Shown in pieces: positions 8,054-15,735 of a DNA stretch of 36,258 nucleotides. The DNA is from a bacterium (GTDB lineage Bacteria; Pseudomonadota; Alphaproteobacteria; SP197), in the NCBI GenBank assembly GCA_028821455.1, contig JAPPGE010000077.1, positions 1 to 36,258 on the forward strand. Direction: 5' to 3'. Position numbers and translations under genes: made by a program. The notes beneath the pieces were generated by a model, which did no database searches, was not told the origin of the DNA, and worked only from the letters and a program-made list of their open reading frames with translations. The stretch's first letter is position 1. Each line of letters begins with the position of its first letter.

Positions 8054-8087
8054 ACGGCGACGATAGTGGCGTTGATGGAGTTGTCAA
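8049..8087 (-). promoter_or_regulatory. Promoter with overlapping palindrome for the RNA candidate
   Basis: On the minus strand, a perfect -35 TTGACA (8087-8082) is followed after 16 bases by -10 TATCGT (8065-8060). An inverted repeat, CATCAACG (8049-8056) with CGTTGATG (8070-8077), brackets the -10 and the expected start point. That placement is what a repressor operator would have. The palindrome could instead form the first stem of the transcript, but one arm lies upstream of the start, which favours a protein-binding site. Confidence 0.55.
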
Positions 8088-8176
8088 TTCACTCCGCAGT
8101 CTGCCAGCGCTCACAGAAGCCCGCTGAGTGGCCTTTCGTATCGAGGCACATCAAGCCCATCGCAACGACGCTTCGC

Positions 8177-9316
8177 TCACGAGCGGCCTGCCCTCGCCTT
8201 CTTGCCGGCCATGATGCGGGCATGCGCCAGGAGGAGCTTTTCCCGCCTGGTTTCTGCGTCGTCGGTCTCTCGCTCGTCCGGTTGGTCCAACATGTTCACG
8301 ATGGATACCGCCCCCCTAATGACACACTCCAGGTTGTCGAGGTCGAGGTTCGAGGGATCACCATCGAGGTATGCCACGACATGACCGTCAGGGATTGGTC
8401 CGTTAGCCTGTTCCCAGACCCACCGGCCTTTGGGCATCCAGTGTGCTTTCTGTTGGGTGCCGGCAGTTCGGTGAAACTTCGACGGTGAGGGACCGGGCAC
8501 CTTGATCATGATCGTCCGGAGTTCTTGTCGATCCCCTCCCAGCCTCCTCGAACGCTCGGCCCCGAGAGGCCTCTCGATCGTCGGCGCGTCAGGAGGGTTG
8601 TGAAAGTGCTTCACGTTCGCTCGCCCTAACCTGTATCGGTGATTTGCGTCTCTCAGTTGCTCGTAGGTGAGATCTCGATTGAACTTTCGGTTGAACCGCA
8701 CGACCGTCTTGTCCATTGGCCACTTCGAGATCACCCGCTTCAGCCAGGCAAGTTCGGCGTCGTTGAACAAGCGGGGGCGCTTGCGGTTTGCGTCGCCGAA
8801 CTTGTATCGACTGTTGGCGCGCCGCAGCTGGTCATAGGTGATGTCGCGATCGAACTCCTGGTTGAACAGCTTGACGGTCTCGTGGAGCGGCCGCTTCGGA
8901 ATCTCCCGTTTCAGCCAGGCGACCTCCGCATCATTGAACATGCCGGGGCGGCGAACTCGCCGGGGGCGGTATCGGTTTGGGCGTCCCAACCGGCATCGAT
9001 GATTTGCGTTTCTCAGTTGCGTATACGTGATGTTCTGACCGAACGTCTGGTTGAAGAGCTCGGCGGTCTCGGGGAGTGTCCATTTGGGGATCTCCCGCTT
9101 GAGCCAGGCGACCTCGGCATCGTTGAACTCATGGGGGCTGCTCCCTTGGTTGGCACGCCCGAACCTGTATCGATGATTCGCATTTTTCAGTTGCGCGTAG
9201 CTCATGTCCCGATTGAACATTCGGTTGAATAGTTCGACGGTCAGAGAGAGCGGCCGCTTCGGAATCTCCTGCTTCAACCAGGCAACCTCCGCATCGCTGA
9301 ACAGCCGCCTACGCAT
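8177..9316 (-). CDS. HNH-type protein with four tandem N-terminal DNA-binding repeats
   Basis: A 379-residue protein. Four copies of a 51-residue module (residues 6-56, 64-114, 127-177, 184-234) share F-(N/S)-D-A-E-(V/L)-A-W-L-K, a helical middle with (V/A)xxFN, and Y-x-Q-L-(R/K)-x-A-N-x-R-(Y/C). They resemble the single helix-turn-helix unit at the start of phage HNH proteins. Residues 285-345 match the HNH part of that family (RWVWEQANGPIPDGHVVAYLDGD...NLDLDNLECV). The usual histidine before the WVWE segment (KHxWVWE) is replaced by Gly-Arg, so cutting activity is doubtful. GAGGAAAA before the ATG supports the start. Known relatives are phage or mobile HNH enzymes with one repeat. A four-repeat form could bind a long or repeated DNA site. 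Confidence 0.75.
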   Translation of the reverse strand: MRRRLFSDAEVAWLKQEIPKRPLSLTVELFNRMFNRDMSYAQLKNANHRYRFGRANQGSSPHEFNDAEVAWLKREIPKWTLPETAELFNQTFGQNITYTQLRNANHRCRLGRPNRYRPRRVRRPGMFNDAEVAWLKREIPKRPLHETVKLFNQEFDRDITYDQLRRANSRYKFGDANRKRPRLFNDAELAWLKRVISKWPMDKTVVRFNRKFNRDLTYEQLRDANHRYRLGRANVKHFHNPPDAPTIERPLGAERSRRLGGDRQELRTIMIKVPGPSPSKFHRTAGTQQKAHWMPKGRWVWEQANGPIPDGHVVAYLDGDPSNLDLDNLECVIRGAVSIVNMLDQPDERETDDAETRREKLLLAHARIMAGKKARAGRS

Positions 9317-10215
9317 GGTGTTTTCCTCAATTGCGGTTGGCGCTGGCGTCAGTGTCCGACAACCAAGGCTATCTCAACGGGGCCGATGATGTCACATGAC
9401 GATCGCTGGAACCGCGTCCGGTTCGCCCCAATGCTCCATGACTCCAGGCGTGTGGTGCATCGAAGTGCTGGCAGCCCGTGCAATCACTCGCGTGTCGCGC
9501 CATAGGCGGCTTCCGTGAGTGCAGACGATGGCGAGGTCGCAACAGTGCGCTGAGAATTGGTGACCCCATGACGATATCGGCGCCAGCCTTTCCGTTTTCC
9601 GCATGAGAGTCCTGATTGTCGACGCGGGACAAACAGGCCACCGCCTTCCATGCAAGGCCACTGGTGCGCCCGAACGCGTGGACCCATATGGGACGCTCTG
9701 ACCACAGGAAGCCCATCCTCGGGCATTCCTGTGGCCTTCGTGAGGACATGAACACAACGGCGGCATCGGAACAAACCGGAAGCGATGACTTCCTTTGTCC
9801 GTAGCCGGTGCCGTCAAGGGTCGATCGGACGGTGCCAGCCGCAGGACGAGAGTTCCGCTTCCCGCTCCCTGAACCGATCTGCCTTCTTGCGAAGCCTGCG
9901 CACGGCGGCCTCGCCCGTTCGTGCCACCGGGGCGTCGGCCCTGGCTTTCGTTGAGCACCGCGGTAGGGCCGCCGTTGAGCACCACGGTAGGGCCGCGTGA
10001 CACGGAGGCACTGCCGGGTGTTGCCGAAATTCAGGTTTTCGTTGGTCCAGGCCGCATGCTCGCCGGTCTTCAGCGCGCTCCGACACCGGCCCGTGTCGGG
10101 TGGGTTCCAACCGCGCCACGCCGCGCCAAGTTTGCCTTTGCCAGTTCTCCAACTGCAAGCGTGCCATCGCCGCCCGGCGTGAATACAGAGCGCCATCGTC
10201 GCCTTCTCGCAGTTG
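9317..10215. other. Long gap without a convincing gene
   Basis: Minus-strand frames of 200 to 275 codons cross this stretch but overlap one another and have no recognisable motif. It holds a two-copy 24-bp tandem repeat at 9949-9996. It probably represents decayed sequence downstream of the methyltransferase remnant. Confidence 0.4.
9949..9996. repeat. 24-bp tandem repeat, two copies
   Basis: The unit CGTTGAGCACCGCGGTAGGG plus CCGC is repeated once with one mismatch (9949-9972 and 9973-9996). It is probably simple slippage in non-coding DNA. Confidence 0.8.
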
Positions 10216-10442
10216 GCCCGCCATAGCGGCCAGAAACACGCGATAGAGCGCCGAGTGCTTCGCCTCGATCAGGTTGATCCACTCCGCGTCCGAACCCGTC
10301 CAGGAGTCCTTGAAGGCAAAGCCTTCCGCCTGGGAGCCGAACGGAGCTGCATTGTCGGCCTTGGAGTCGAGGGCGGGTCCGGATAGGTCAGATCGACCGC
10401 CGCACTGTTGAGGACCCTCATGACGTGAGGGTTGTCCCGGAT
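10216..10442 (-). pseudogene. N-terminal fragment of a type III-like adenine DNA methyltransferase
   Basis: The minus strand reads RDNPHVMRVLNSAAVDLTYP followed by DPP in one frame. It continues in another with SKADNAAPFGSQAEGFAFKD, SWTGSDAEWINLIEAKHSAL and YRVFLAAM. This is the region around motif IV (DPPF/Y) of the Mod-type methyltransferases that begin this way. The frame breaks just after DPP and the family similarity stops at LAAMAG near 10216, so more than 80 percent of the gene is missing. No restriction subunit is nearby. It is evidence that a restriction-modification system was once here. Confidence 0.65.
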
Positions 10443-10550
10443 TCAGATCGCCCCGTTTTTCCAGTTCGCGCCGCCACTTCCTGTGGTTTGGTCTTGCGTC
10501 ATCTCACGCCGCACCCTCCTCGATGTGATATGAACACTGCGACAATGCGT

Positions 10551-10838
10551 CAAGGCCGGTTGATCACTCGGCGGGCTCAGGTTGGTTGCGACGAGTGATG
10601 TAGCCCTCGATGAAGTCCATCTTGCCCTCGAGGCGGGAAAGTCGTTGTTCAACCCCCTGCAGTCGCCTGTCGAGCACATCGATTCGCTCGCCGAGCTTGT
10701 GCATGTCTGCACGCAGCCAAGCGAACAGACCAACGATGAGGACGGCTTGCGCACAGGCAACCATGATCAGATCCGCATCCATGGAGCGACCATAGCATGA
10801 CGGCTCCGCTCATCGCCACCCGCACATCTGATCTTCGT
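10551..10838 (-). repeat. Copy B of the duplicated segment
   Basis: This copy is collinear with 6341-6657 and in the same orientation. It is shorter because about 33 bases are missing inside the coiled-coil part, an in-frame loss. Confidence 0.8.
10564..10782 (-). CDS. Membrane-anchored coiled-coil microprotein, paralogue
   Basis: A 72-residue protein with a membrane helix (LIMVACAQAVLIVGLFAW), a short coiled coil (RIDVLDRRL, VEQRLSRLEGKMDF) and the tail GYITRRNQP. It matches the 6351-6602 protein along its whole length apart from an 11-residue in-frame gap in the coil. The start codon lies 27 bases after the stop of the serine recombinase remnant, so the two were probably once one transcript. 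The TATGGT-N6-ATG arrangement is conserved with the other copy. Confidence 0.68.
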   Translation of the reverse strand: MDADLIMVACAQAVLIVGLFAWLRADMHKLGERIDVLDRRLQGVEQRLSRLEGKMDFIEGYITRRNQPEPAE

Positions 10839-11160
10839 TGCGGACGATCTGGGTGCGCCACTCTACCTTCGATCCCTCCTCGAGGCCCTCGCAACACTCG
10901 CCGTTGAAGCGCTTGCGGAGCGTGGTTTTGGCACGCCGAGGCGGCGGGCTACCTCGGCGGTTGGGATCGCGAGACCCCACAAGAGAGAACGCTCCGCCAC
11001 AATGGCGCTCTCGTCGAGTGCTGTCGGAATGGCCGCGGGCGCTGGCGGCGTCGAGGCCGGCTGGACCTGTTCGCTGAAGATTTGGAAGACCAGCCAGCCG
11101 CCGGCGGTGGTCGTGTCGAAGGACTCCGTCCGTGATCTGAGGCTGCGACGACGATCACCC
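10810..11160 (-). pseudogene. Serine recombinase (resolvase/invertase) remnant
   Basis: The minus strand reads LRSRTESFDTTTAGGWLVFQ and IF, the well-known S-x-T-E-x-x-D-T-T-T-x-x-G-x-L-V-F-x-(I/L)-F segment of small serine recombinases. Further on, LDESAIV...AEVARRLGVPK is the C-terminal helix-turn-helix. The E-F-E-R-x-L-I-x-E-R-T helix expected between them is deleted or out of frame, and a further frame change near 10940 precedes the end (NGECCEGLEEGSKVEWRTQ, ending DQMCGWR). The N-terminal catalytic domain with the active serine is absent. It is inactive. Confidence 0.7.
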
Positions 11161-11584
11161 AGGACCGGAAGGGTTGACATGACACCAGATGGAATCGGCG
11201 CTCCTCTACCCACCGTCATGGATTCGTGTCATGTCGGCGGCGACGCGGTGGGCTGAGGTGATGACTGGCGTCGTGACGGAAGGTGACGGCGACGAGTTCA
11301 TCGACCTTGATGCCGGTGGCGGGACTCCAGCTACGAGCCGACAGTAGTACCTGCTCGATGAAGTCGGGGGTGGCGATCGCCGCTTCGTCATGAGGGCACA
11401 GGATTCGGATGACCGCCTTCAGGGTGGCTTGGACTAGGGCTTCGAGAAAGACGGACCTCAGCGCCGAAAAGGTGAGGTTCAGACGGGCGGTGCTCGTGCC
11501 TGCCGTCTTGCAGGCGGTCCGGAGGGTTCTCCTTGCCGGGGGATGCGGCCGGAGAGCCCTCCATGAGGTCGCTAACGATCGCTG
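11161..11584 (-). other. Unassigned stretch with one stop-free minus-strand frame
   Basis: From about 11578 down to TGA 11216-11218 the minus strand has roughly 120 codons without a stop and without an ATG. Its middle looks protein-like (RSVFLEALVQATLKAVIRIL, then TPDFIEQVLLSARSW). I do not recognise it, and it could be a piece of a lost gene. No plus-strand gene is supported. Confidence 0.3.
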
Positions 11585-11885
11585 TCAGAGCGCCTCAACA
11601 AAGTCAGGATTGTCCAGATAGGGAGCGATGACGCGAGATACGCCGCCCACGAGATAGATGCCGCCGAAAGGCAACTTGGTGAGCGAGCGATGACCGACGG
11701 GCACCCCGAGCAGACGGACAAAGACACGCAATATAGCTTCGGCGCGTGGATCGCTGGCGACCGGCATGGTGACGTGAAGAGTGTCGGCCGTGGCCACTTG
11801 GCGCCCGAAGCAAGGTGATGAAACGCTGCCGCGTTGAAGCCGGTGCCGACTCCGATCAGAGTTTTGCTCTCTTTCAGTCGTCGGT
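11585..11885 (-). pseudogene. glk: Glucokinase fragment
   Basis: The minus strand reads SKTLIGVGTGFNAAAFHHL, then in another frame TADTLHVTMPVASD...LPFGGIYLVGGVSRVIAPYL and a stop. These are the phosphate-binding G-T-G-x-N segment and the C-terminal L-P-x-G-G-I-Y-L-x-G-G-V-x-R signature of bacterial glucokinases. The first half of the enzyme is absent, the middle is shortened and there is a frameshift near 11812. It abuts the 3' end of the HEAT-repeat gene, so it was probably cut by the rearrangement that brought that gene in. Confidence 0.7.
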
Positions 11886-12695
11886 GGCGACCTGCAGATT
11901 GCCTGCAACGGTCAATGCTCGTGCGGTACCGATGTCGTGCAGGGCCTCCAGCACGGCCCCGGCGAGGCGCGGATGACGATTCCCGCACCGGCCCAGATGC
12001 ACGATCACATCGTCATCCCAGACTACTGTGATGGCCTCGACGACATCTGTTGAAGGAGAGTGCGAAAGTTCCCTGATCAGGGGTTGGCGCGCCTGGGCGT
12101 CACCGCGCAAACCGAGCGCAACCGCAGCCAGACGACGAATCTCGTCGGTGGGATCATGCAGTCCCTCCCGGAGACGGTCGATGGCAACGCCAGATCGGAC
12201 GGCGAGGGAGAACGCCGCTTGGCGCACCGTGGTTTCGTCATGGGCAAGGAGCGGTTCGACGAACCTTGCAGGCAGGGCAAGTCTCGCCATGATGGCCGCC
12301 TGCAGCGTCACCGGCAGCAGGGAATCGGGCAAGGTCCTCGAGAGCACAATCCGCCGCAGCGCCGCATGTGGTCTCGCGTCGTCGAGTCGCGCGAGGGTGT
12401 CGATGACCGCCAGCTGCTGGCGATGCGGCTTGTTGGGGCCGAATCCGGTGAAGTTCTTCCACAATGCTTCGAGCGCCGGAACCGCCGCCACAAGGGAGCG
12501 CGCAACAATCTCGGAGCACAGGGCATCGACACTCAACAGTCCTGCCTTCGGAATCGCAGCGATCAAGTCTTCGTCCGAGTAGTCCTCCGGACGCGTGATC
12601 GCCAACGAGTCCGGCGAATCGCGATCAGAAACATCCTCGTCGCGCGCATCGAAGAGGTCCGGCTGACTGGTGACAGGAATCGGTGGTTTCATCAT
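11874..12695 (-). CDS. HEAT-repeat protein
   Basis: A 273-residue soluble protein. After an acidic, disordered N-terminus (DARDEDVSDRDSPDSL) come helical pairs of HEAT type, clearest around residues 100-250: TLARLDDARPHAALRRIVLS, LLAHDETTVRQAAFSLAV, GLHDPTDEIRRLAAVALGL. HEAT arrays are protein-binding scaffolds, and no enzyme motif is visible. The start at 12695 (ATGATG) overlaps the stop of a possible 28-codon leader frame as ATGA. Its end overlaps the glucokinase debris, which marks a junction. Its partner cannot be inferred from context. Confidence 0.7.
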   Translation of the reverse strand: MMKPPIPVTSQPDLFDARDEDVSDRDSPDSLAITRPEDYSDEDLIAAIPKAGLLSVDALCSEIVARSLVAAVPALEALWKNFTGFGPNKPHRQQLAVIDTLARLDDARPHAALRRIVLSRTLPDSLLPVTLQAAIMARLALPARFVEPLLAHDETTVRQAAFSLAVRSGVAIDRLREGLHDPTDEIRRLAAVALGLRGDAQARQPLIRELSHSPSTDVVEAITVVWDDDVIVHLGRCGNRHPRLAGAVLEALHDIGTARALTVAGNLQVATDD

Positions 12696-12778
12696 TCAAT
12701 CGACATAGGGCGCGAAAACAGGGTCCCTCCGAACTCACTTTCGACGGACTCCAGGGACACCACACGATATCCCGCCAT
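12692..12778 (-). CDS. Possible 28-residue leader peptide coupled to the HEAT gene
   Basis: The frame starts at ATG 12778-12776, begins MAGYRVVSLESVESEFGG and ends at TGA 12694-12692, overlapping the HEAT start codon. A GGAG lies 12 bases before the ATG. The only support is the four-base overlap, so it may be chance. Confidence 0.25.
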   Translation of the reverse strand: MAGYRVVSLESVESEFGGTLFSRPMSIE

Positions 12779-12956
12779 CAAGAATGACAGCTCCACTGTT
12801 GATATGGCGACTGTTCCCACTCGTCTTGGCGCTTGTTCGGCGTGACAAAGACCGCCCGCATGATGTTCCAGGGCGCGTCAAGGATAGGCTTTCGGGAGGG
12901 GCTCCTCGACGGCCCCGGTCTCGCAGACACTCGAGCTGGTTTCCTGGACTTGGCAC

Positions 12957-13247
12957 TTATCTCCCTTGCGACGCCTGGAGGGCCGAGTTGATAACCGCGC
13001 CCGTGAGCACATCGACCCTGCCCTCAAGCTCTGCCATCATCTTGCGCAGTGATGCCACGTCCCTGTGGAGGTTCCACAGAAACGCCGCAATCATGAAGGG
13101 CGCGGCAAGCGAGCATAGTCGATTCAACTGCTTATGCAGGGCTCTCCACAGGCTTGGTCGGCCGACGGAGCCTACCACGGGGTGGGCGCTCCAAGCCAAT
13201 AGGGGCGGATCACTACCAAAATTTGCGCGCCGTTTGCGTTCTGTCAC
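12957..13247 (-). CDS. Small membrane protein with short coiled coil
   Basis: Up to 96 residues. The convincing part is the last 45 or so: a hydrophobic helix (AAPFMIAAFLWNL) followed by a heptad pattern (HRDVASLRKMMAELEGRVDV). This is the same layout as the microproteins at 6351 and 10564, though the sequence is much more distant. The N-terminal 45 residues are unremarkable and the true start may be internal, for example the ATG of MIAAFLW. It lies just upstream (in the minus direction) of a 260-base spacer with no gene. Confidence 0.45.
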   Translation of the reverse strand: MTERKRRANFGSDPPLLAWSAHPVVGSVGRPSLWRALHKQLNRLCSLAAPFMIAAFLWNLHRDVASLRKMMAELEGRVDVLTGAVINSALQASQGR

Positions 13248-13268
13248 TATGCGGTCGATTCACATGTT

Positions 13269-14420
13269 CTATTGAGCACATAGCCGGGCGATGGCTTTTC
13301 CAGTCCGCTCGGCGGCGGCTGCCACATCTTTGTCCTGAACGTGCGCATAGCGCAGCGTCATGGACAAACGGCTGTGACCCAGGAGCCTGGCTACGACCGG
13401 CAACGGAACTCCGTTCATGACTGCGTACGAGGCAAATGTGTGCCGCAAGTCATGCAAGCGAACATCCTCGATGCCGGCTTCCCTGCGGGCCCTGTACCAC
13501 AGCCCGATCTCACATCCGCATGGTCTCGCGGGATCGCGCGGCGAGGGAAAGACCCAGTCGCTGCCCGCGCTTGGTTGACGCTCGATGAGTACCTGGGCAG
13601 CGGCCGATAGCCAGACTTCGCGCGGCCCGGTCTTTGCATCCGTCAACCTGAGTGAGGCGCCATGGACCTCACACCACCGCAGTCTGGTGATTTCGCTGCG
13701 TCGGCACCCGGTCAGAAGGAGCAGGCGGATCATGTCAGCCTGAGGCTGGTACGCGGGACGCTTCTCGACCATTCTGTCCAGTGTCTCGTAGAGACGGGCG
13801 ATCTCCTGCCTCGACAGGAACCGCGTCAGTGGCGGGCGCCTGTTTCGCTTTACGTTGCGCGTCGGGTCGCTGCCGATATGGCCGCTCGCAACGGCGAATC
13901 TCATGATGCGGCGCAACGTTTGCAGCGTCATGTTGGCCCCGCCCGGTGCAGCCTGGCTGTAGGTATCGAACCACGCTTCGACATGACGCGGGGCGATGTG
14001 ATCGAGCCGCAGGGAGCCGAATGACGGCAGCAACTGCGTCTTGAGGTCCCGGGCAAGGCGCTCACGCCACCGGGGTTTGCAGTGGTCGAGGACCGCTTCT
14101 TTCCATGGCCCTGTGGCGAAGGCGGAAAAGAGCGGAACACCCGCGTCGGCCTTGCGACCGCCGGATCGTTCCTCGATCATGAGGGTGAGGCAGTCCCGAC
14201 GTGCCTCGTCGATGGATTTCAGTGCGACGGGCCCGATGGTGATTCGCGCCGGGCGGCCGTTCCTGAAATCCTGCCAGACATAGCTGCGATGGCCCGAGGG
14301 CCGGACCCGCACACCGAGGCCGGCAATGGAGGCGTCCCAGACGGTATACTCGGTCTTGCGGGGACGCAGTCTCTCGACAGCAGCGTCCGTCAACCTCGCC
14401 TTCCTCTTTGTGGTTCTCAT
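13269..14420 (-). CDS. Tyrosine recombinase (phage-type integrase), second of pair
   Basis: A 383-residue integrase. It has an arm-type DNA-binding N-terminus of the DUF4102 kind (LTDAAVERLRPRKTEYTVWD, GLGVRVRPSG), a core-binding SAM-like domain and a catalytic domain. The active-site set is complete: Arg in TGCRRSEI, Lys in DAKTGP, His/Arg in LHDLRHTFAS, His in LLGHS and Tyr in LRYAHV. The ATG overlaps the stop of the upstream integrase (ATGA), so both come from one message. Such pairs act together on one attachment site in some islands. No tRNA or excisionase gene is seen nearby. Confidence 0.88.
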   Translation of the reverse strand: MRTTKRKARLTDAAVERLRPRKTEYTVWDASIAGLGVRVRPSGHRSYVWQDFRNGRPARITIGPVALKSIDEARRDCLTLMIEERSGGRKADAGVPLFSAFATGPWKEAVLDHCKPRWRERLARDLKTQLLPSFGSLRLDHIAPRHVEAWFDTYSQAAPGGANMTLQTLRRIMRFAVASGHIGSDPTRNVKRNRRPPLTRFLSRQEIARLYETLDRMVEKRPAYQPQADMIRLLLLTGCRRSEITRLRWCEVHGASLRLTDAKTGPREVWLSAAAQVLIERQPSAGSDWVFPSPRDPARPCGCEIGLWYRARREAGIEDVRLHDLRHTFASYAVMNGVPLPVVARLLGHSRLSMTLRYAHVQDKDVAAAAERTGKAIARLCAQ

Positions 14421-15538
14421 GACAACCCCTCCGACAGGACCGGCGCGACGACATCGACGGCCTCTCGAATGGCCCTGTCGCTGAAATGCGAATAGCGCAG
14501 CGTCGTGGACGCCATGCGGTGGCCAAGGAGTTTGCCGATGGTGAGAATGGTCTCGCCGTTCTGAAGCGCAACGCTGGCATAGGAGTGACGCAAATCGTGC
14601 AGGCGGACGTCGTTCAGTCCGGCCTCCGAGCGGACCCGCCGCCAGAATTCGTCAAGATGGTGCGGCTTCGGCTGTGTGGCCGAAAAGACCCATCTGTTCT
14701 TTCTCGGGAGATTGTCGAGCACATCGCGCGCGGCTTGCGCCAGCCAGACCGTGCGCGGGCCGGTCTTGCTGTCTCGCAGGAACAATCTGCCTTCGCGGTA
14801 ATCCGTCCACCTGAGAGTGATGATCTCGCTCTTGCGGCAGCCTGTCAGGATGAGCAATTGCACGGCAGCGGCATGCAAGGGATGTGTTGCCTGGTGGCGT
14901 GCCAAAGCGGCGGCAAGACTGCGGTACTCTGCCGGCAGGAGAAACCGTTCGCGTCGGGTCTCGCGGTAGCGGCGGAGTCCGACACAGGGGTTGCTGTTTT
15001 CCGGCCTGTGGCCCCAGGTTTCGGCTTTCTGCATGATGACGGAGAGGATCGGTAGGGAGCGGTTGGCCGCCGCGGGCGTTGCATGCAGCGACCGGAACCA
15101 GGCTTCGACGTCCTGCCGGGTGATGGCGCTGATCATGCGGCCAGCGAAGAAGGGCAGGATCTGCCTGTGAAGATAGCACCGGTTGACCGCGAGGGTGCCG
15201 GGCTTCCAGAGTCGCTTGTGGTGGACAAGAACGTCCTCGGCGACAGTCTCGAAGAGAGCGTTCTTGTCGATCTCGGGATTCGCCGAGTCGCCGTTCCTGT
15301 ACGCAGCCAGCATCGCGCGTGCCCGTTGACGCGCCTGCGTCACGGTCACGGCGCCGGCATCGTCGAAGGTCTTCCAGAGTCGCCGGCCCTCGTGCTGGGA
15401 GTGAATGAAGTAGCGTCTGGCGCCCGAAGGCATGATGCGGATGCCGAAGCCCTTCAGTTCGGTATCGCGCACATCCAGGATGGCCTTTTTCGGCTTGAGC
15501 GTATCGACCCGATGCTGGGTGAGGTGTAGTGTGGCCAT
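14417..15538 (-). CDS. Tyrosine recombinase (phage-type integrase), first of pair
   Basis: A 373-residue integrase related to its neighbour but clearly distinct. Catalytic residues are seen in TGCRKSEI, DSKTGP, LHDLRHSYAS, LLGHRMAS and LRYSHF. The N-terminus (LTQHRVDTLKPKKAILDVRD) is again the DUF4102 arm-binding type. GGAGGAAAA upstream of the ATG supports the start. It is the gene closest to the conserved PTS operon, so it marks the border of the accessory region. Confidence 0.88.
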   Translation of the reverse strand: MATLHLTQHRVDTLKPKKAILDVRDTELKGFGIRIMPSGARRYFIHSQHEGRRLWKTFDDAGAVTVTQARQRARAMLAAYRNGDSANPEIDKNALFETVAEDVLVHHKRLWKPGTLAVNRCYLHRQILPFFAGRMISAITRQDVEAWFRSLHATPAAANRSLPILSVIMQKAETWGHRPENSNPCVGLRRYRETRRERFLLPAEYRSLAAALARHQATHPLHAAAVQLLILTGCRKSEIITLRWTDYREGRLFLRDSKTGPRTVWLAQAARDVLDNLPRKNRWVFSATQPKPHHLDEFWRRVRSEAGLNDVRLHDLRHSYASVALQNGETILTIGKLLGHRMASTTLRYSHFSDRAIREAVDVVAPVLSEGLS

Positions 15539-15609
15539 GGCCGTTTTCCTCCGGTGTCCTGTGACATTGGGGGAAGAAAGGCAGCACCTTTCCGTCCGTT
15601 GTTGCAGAA

Positions 15610-15646
15610 ACGAGAGAAAAACAATTGCTTTATATCAATGTTTTAG
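15610..15646. promoter_or_regulatory. AT-rich patch with imperfect inverted repeat
   Basis: AACAATTG (15620-15627) and CAATGTT (15636-15642) face each other across an AT-rich core. The patch lies between the first integrase and the PTS operon. It could hold the integrase promoter or an attachment core; the sequence alone does not decide. Confidence 0.3.
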
Positions 15647-15735
15647 CACCGCGGGTGCGGCCTCTTGTGTAATGGGTGGCATGCCCTGCACAGAGGGGAT
15701 GAAGACGTGACATGGTGCAGTCCGGCAGGTGACGC

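Noticed and set aside
8639..9232. A 197-codon plus-strand frame with internal repeats
   Set aside because: The repetition only mirrors the four repeats of the minus-strand HNH-type gene.
15539..15735. tRNA attachment site next to the integrases
   Set aside because: No cloverleaf or T-loop motif is found on either strand.
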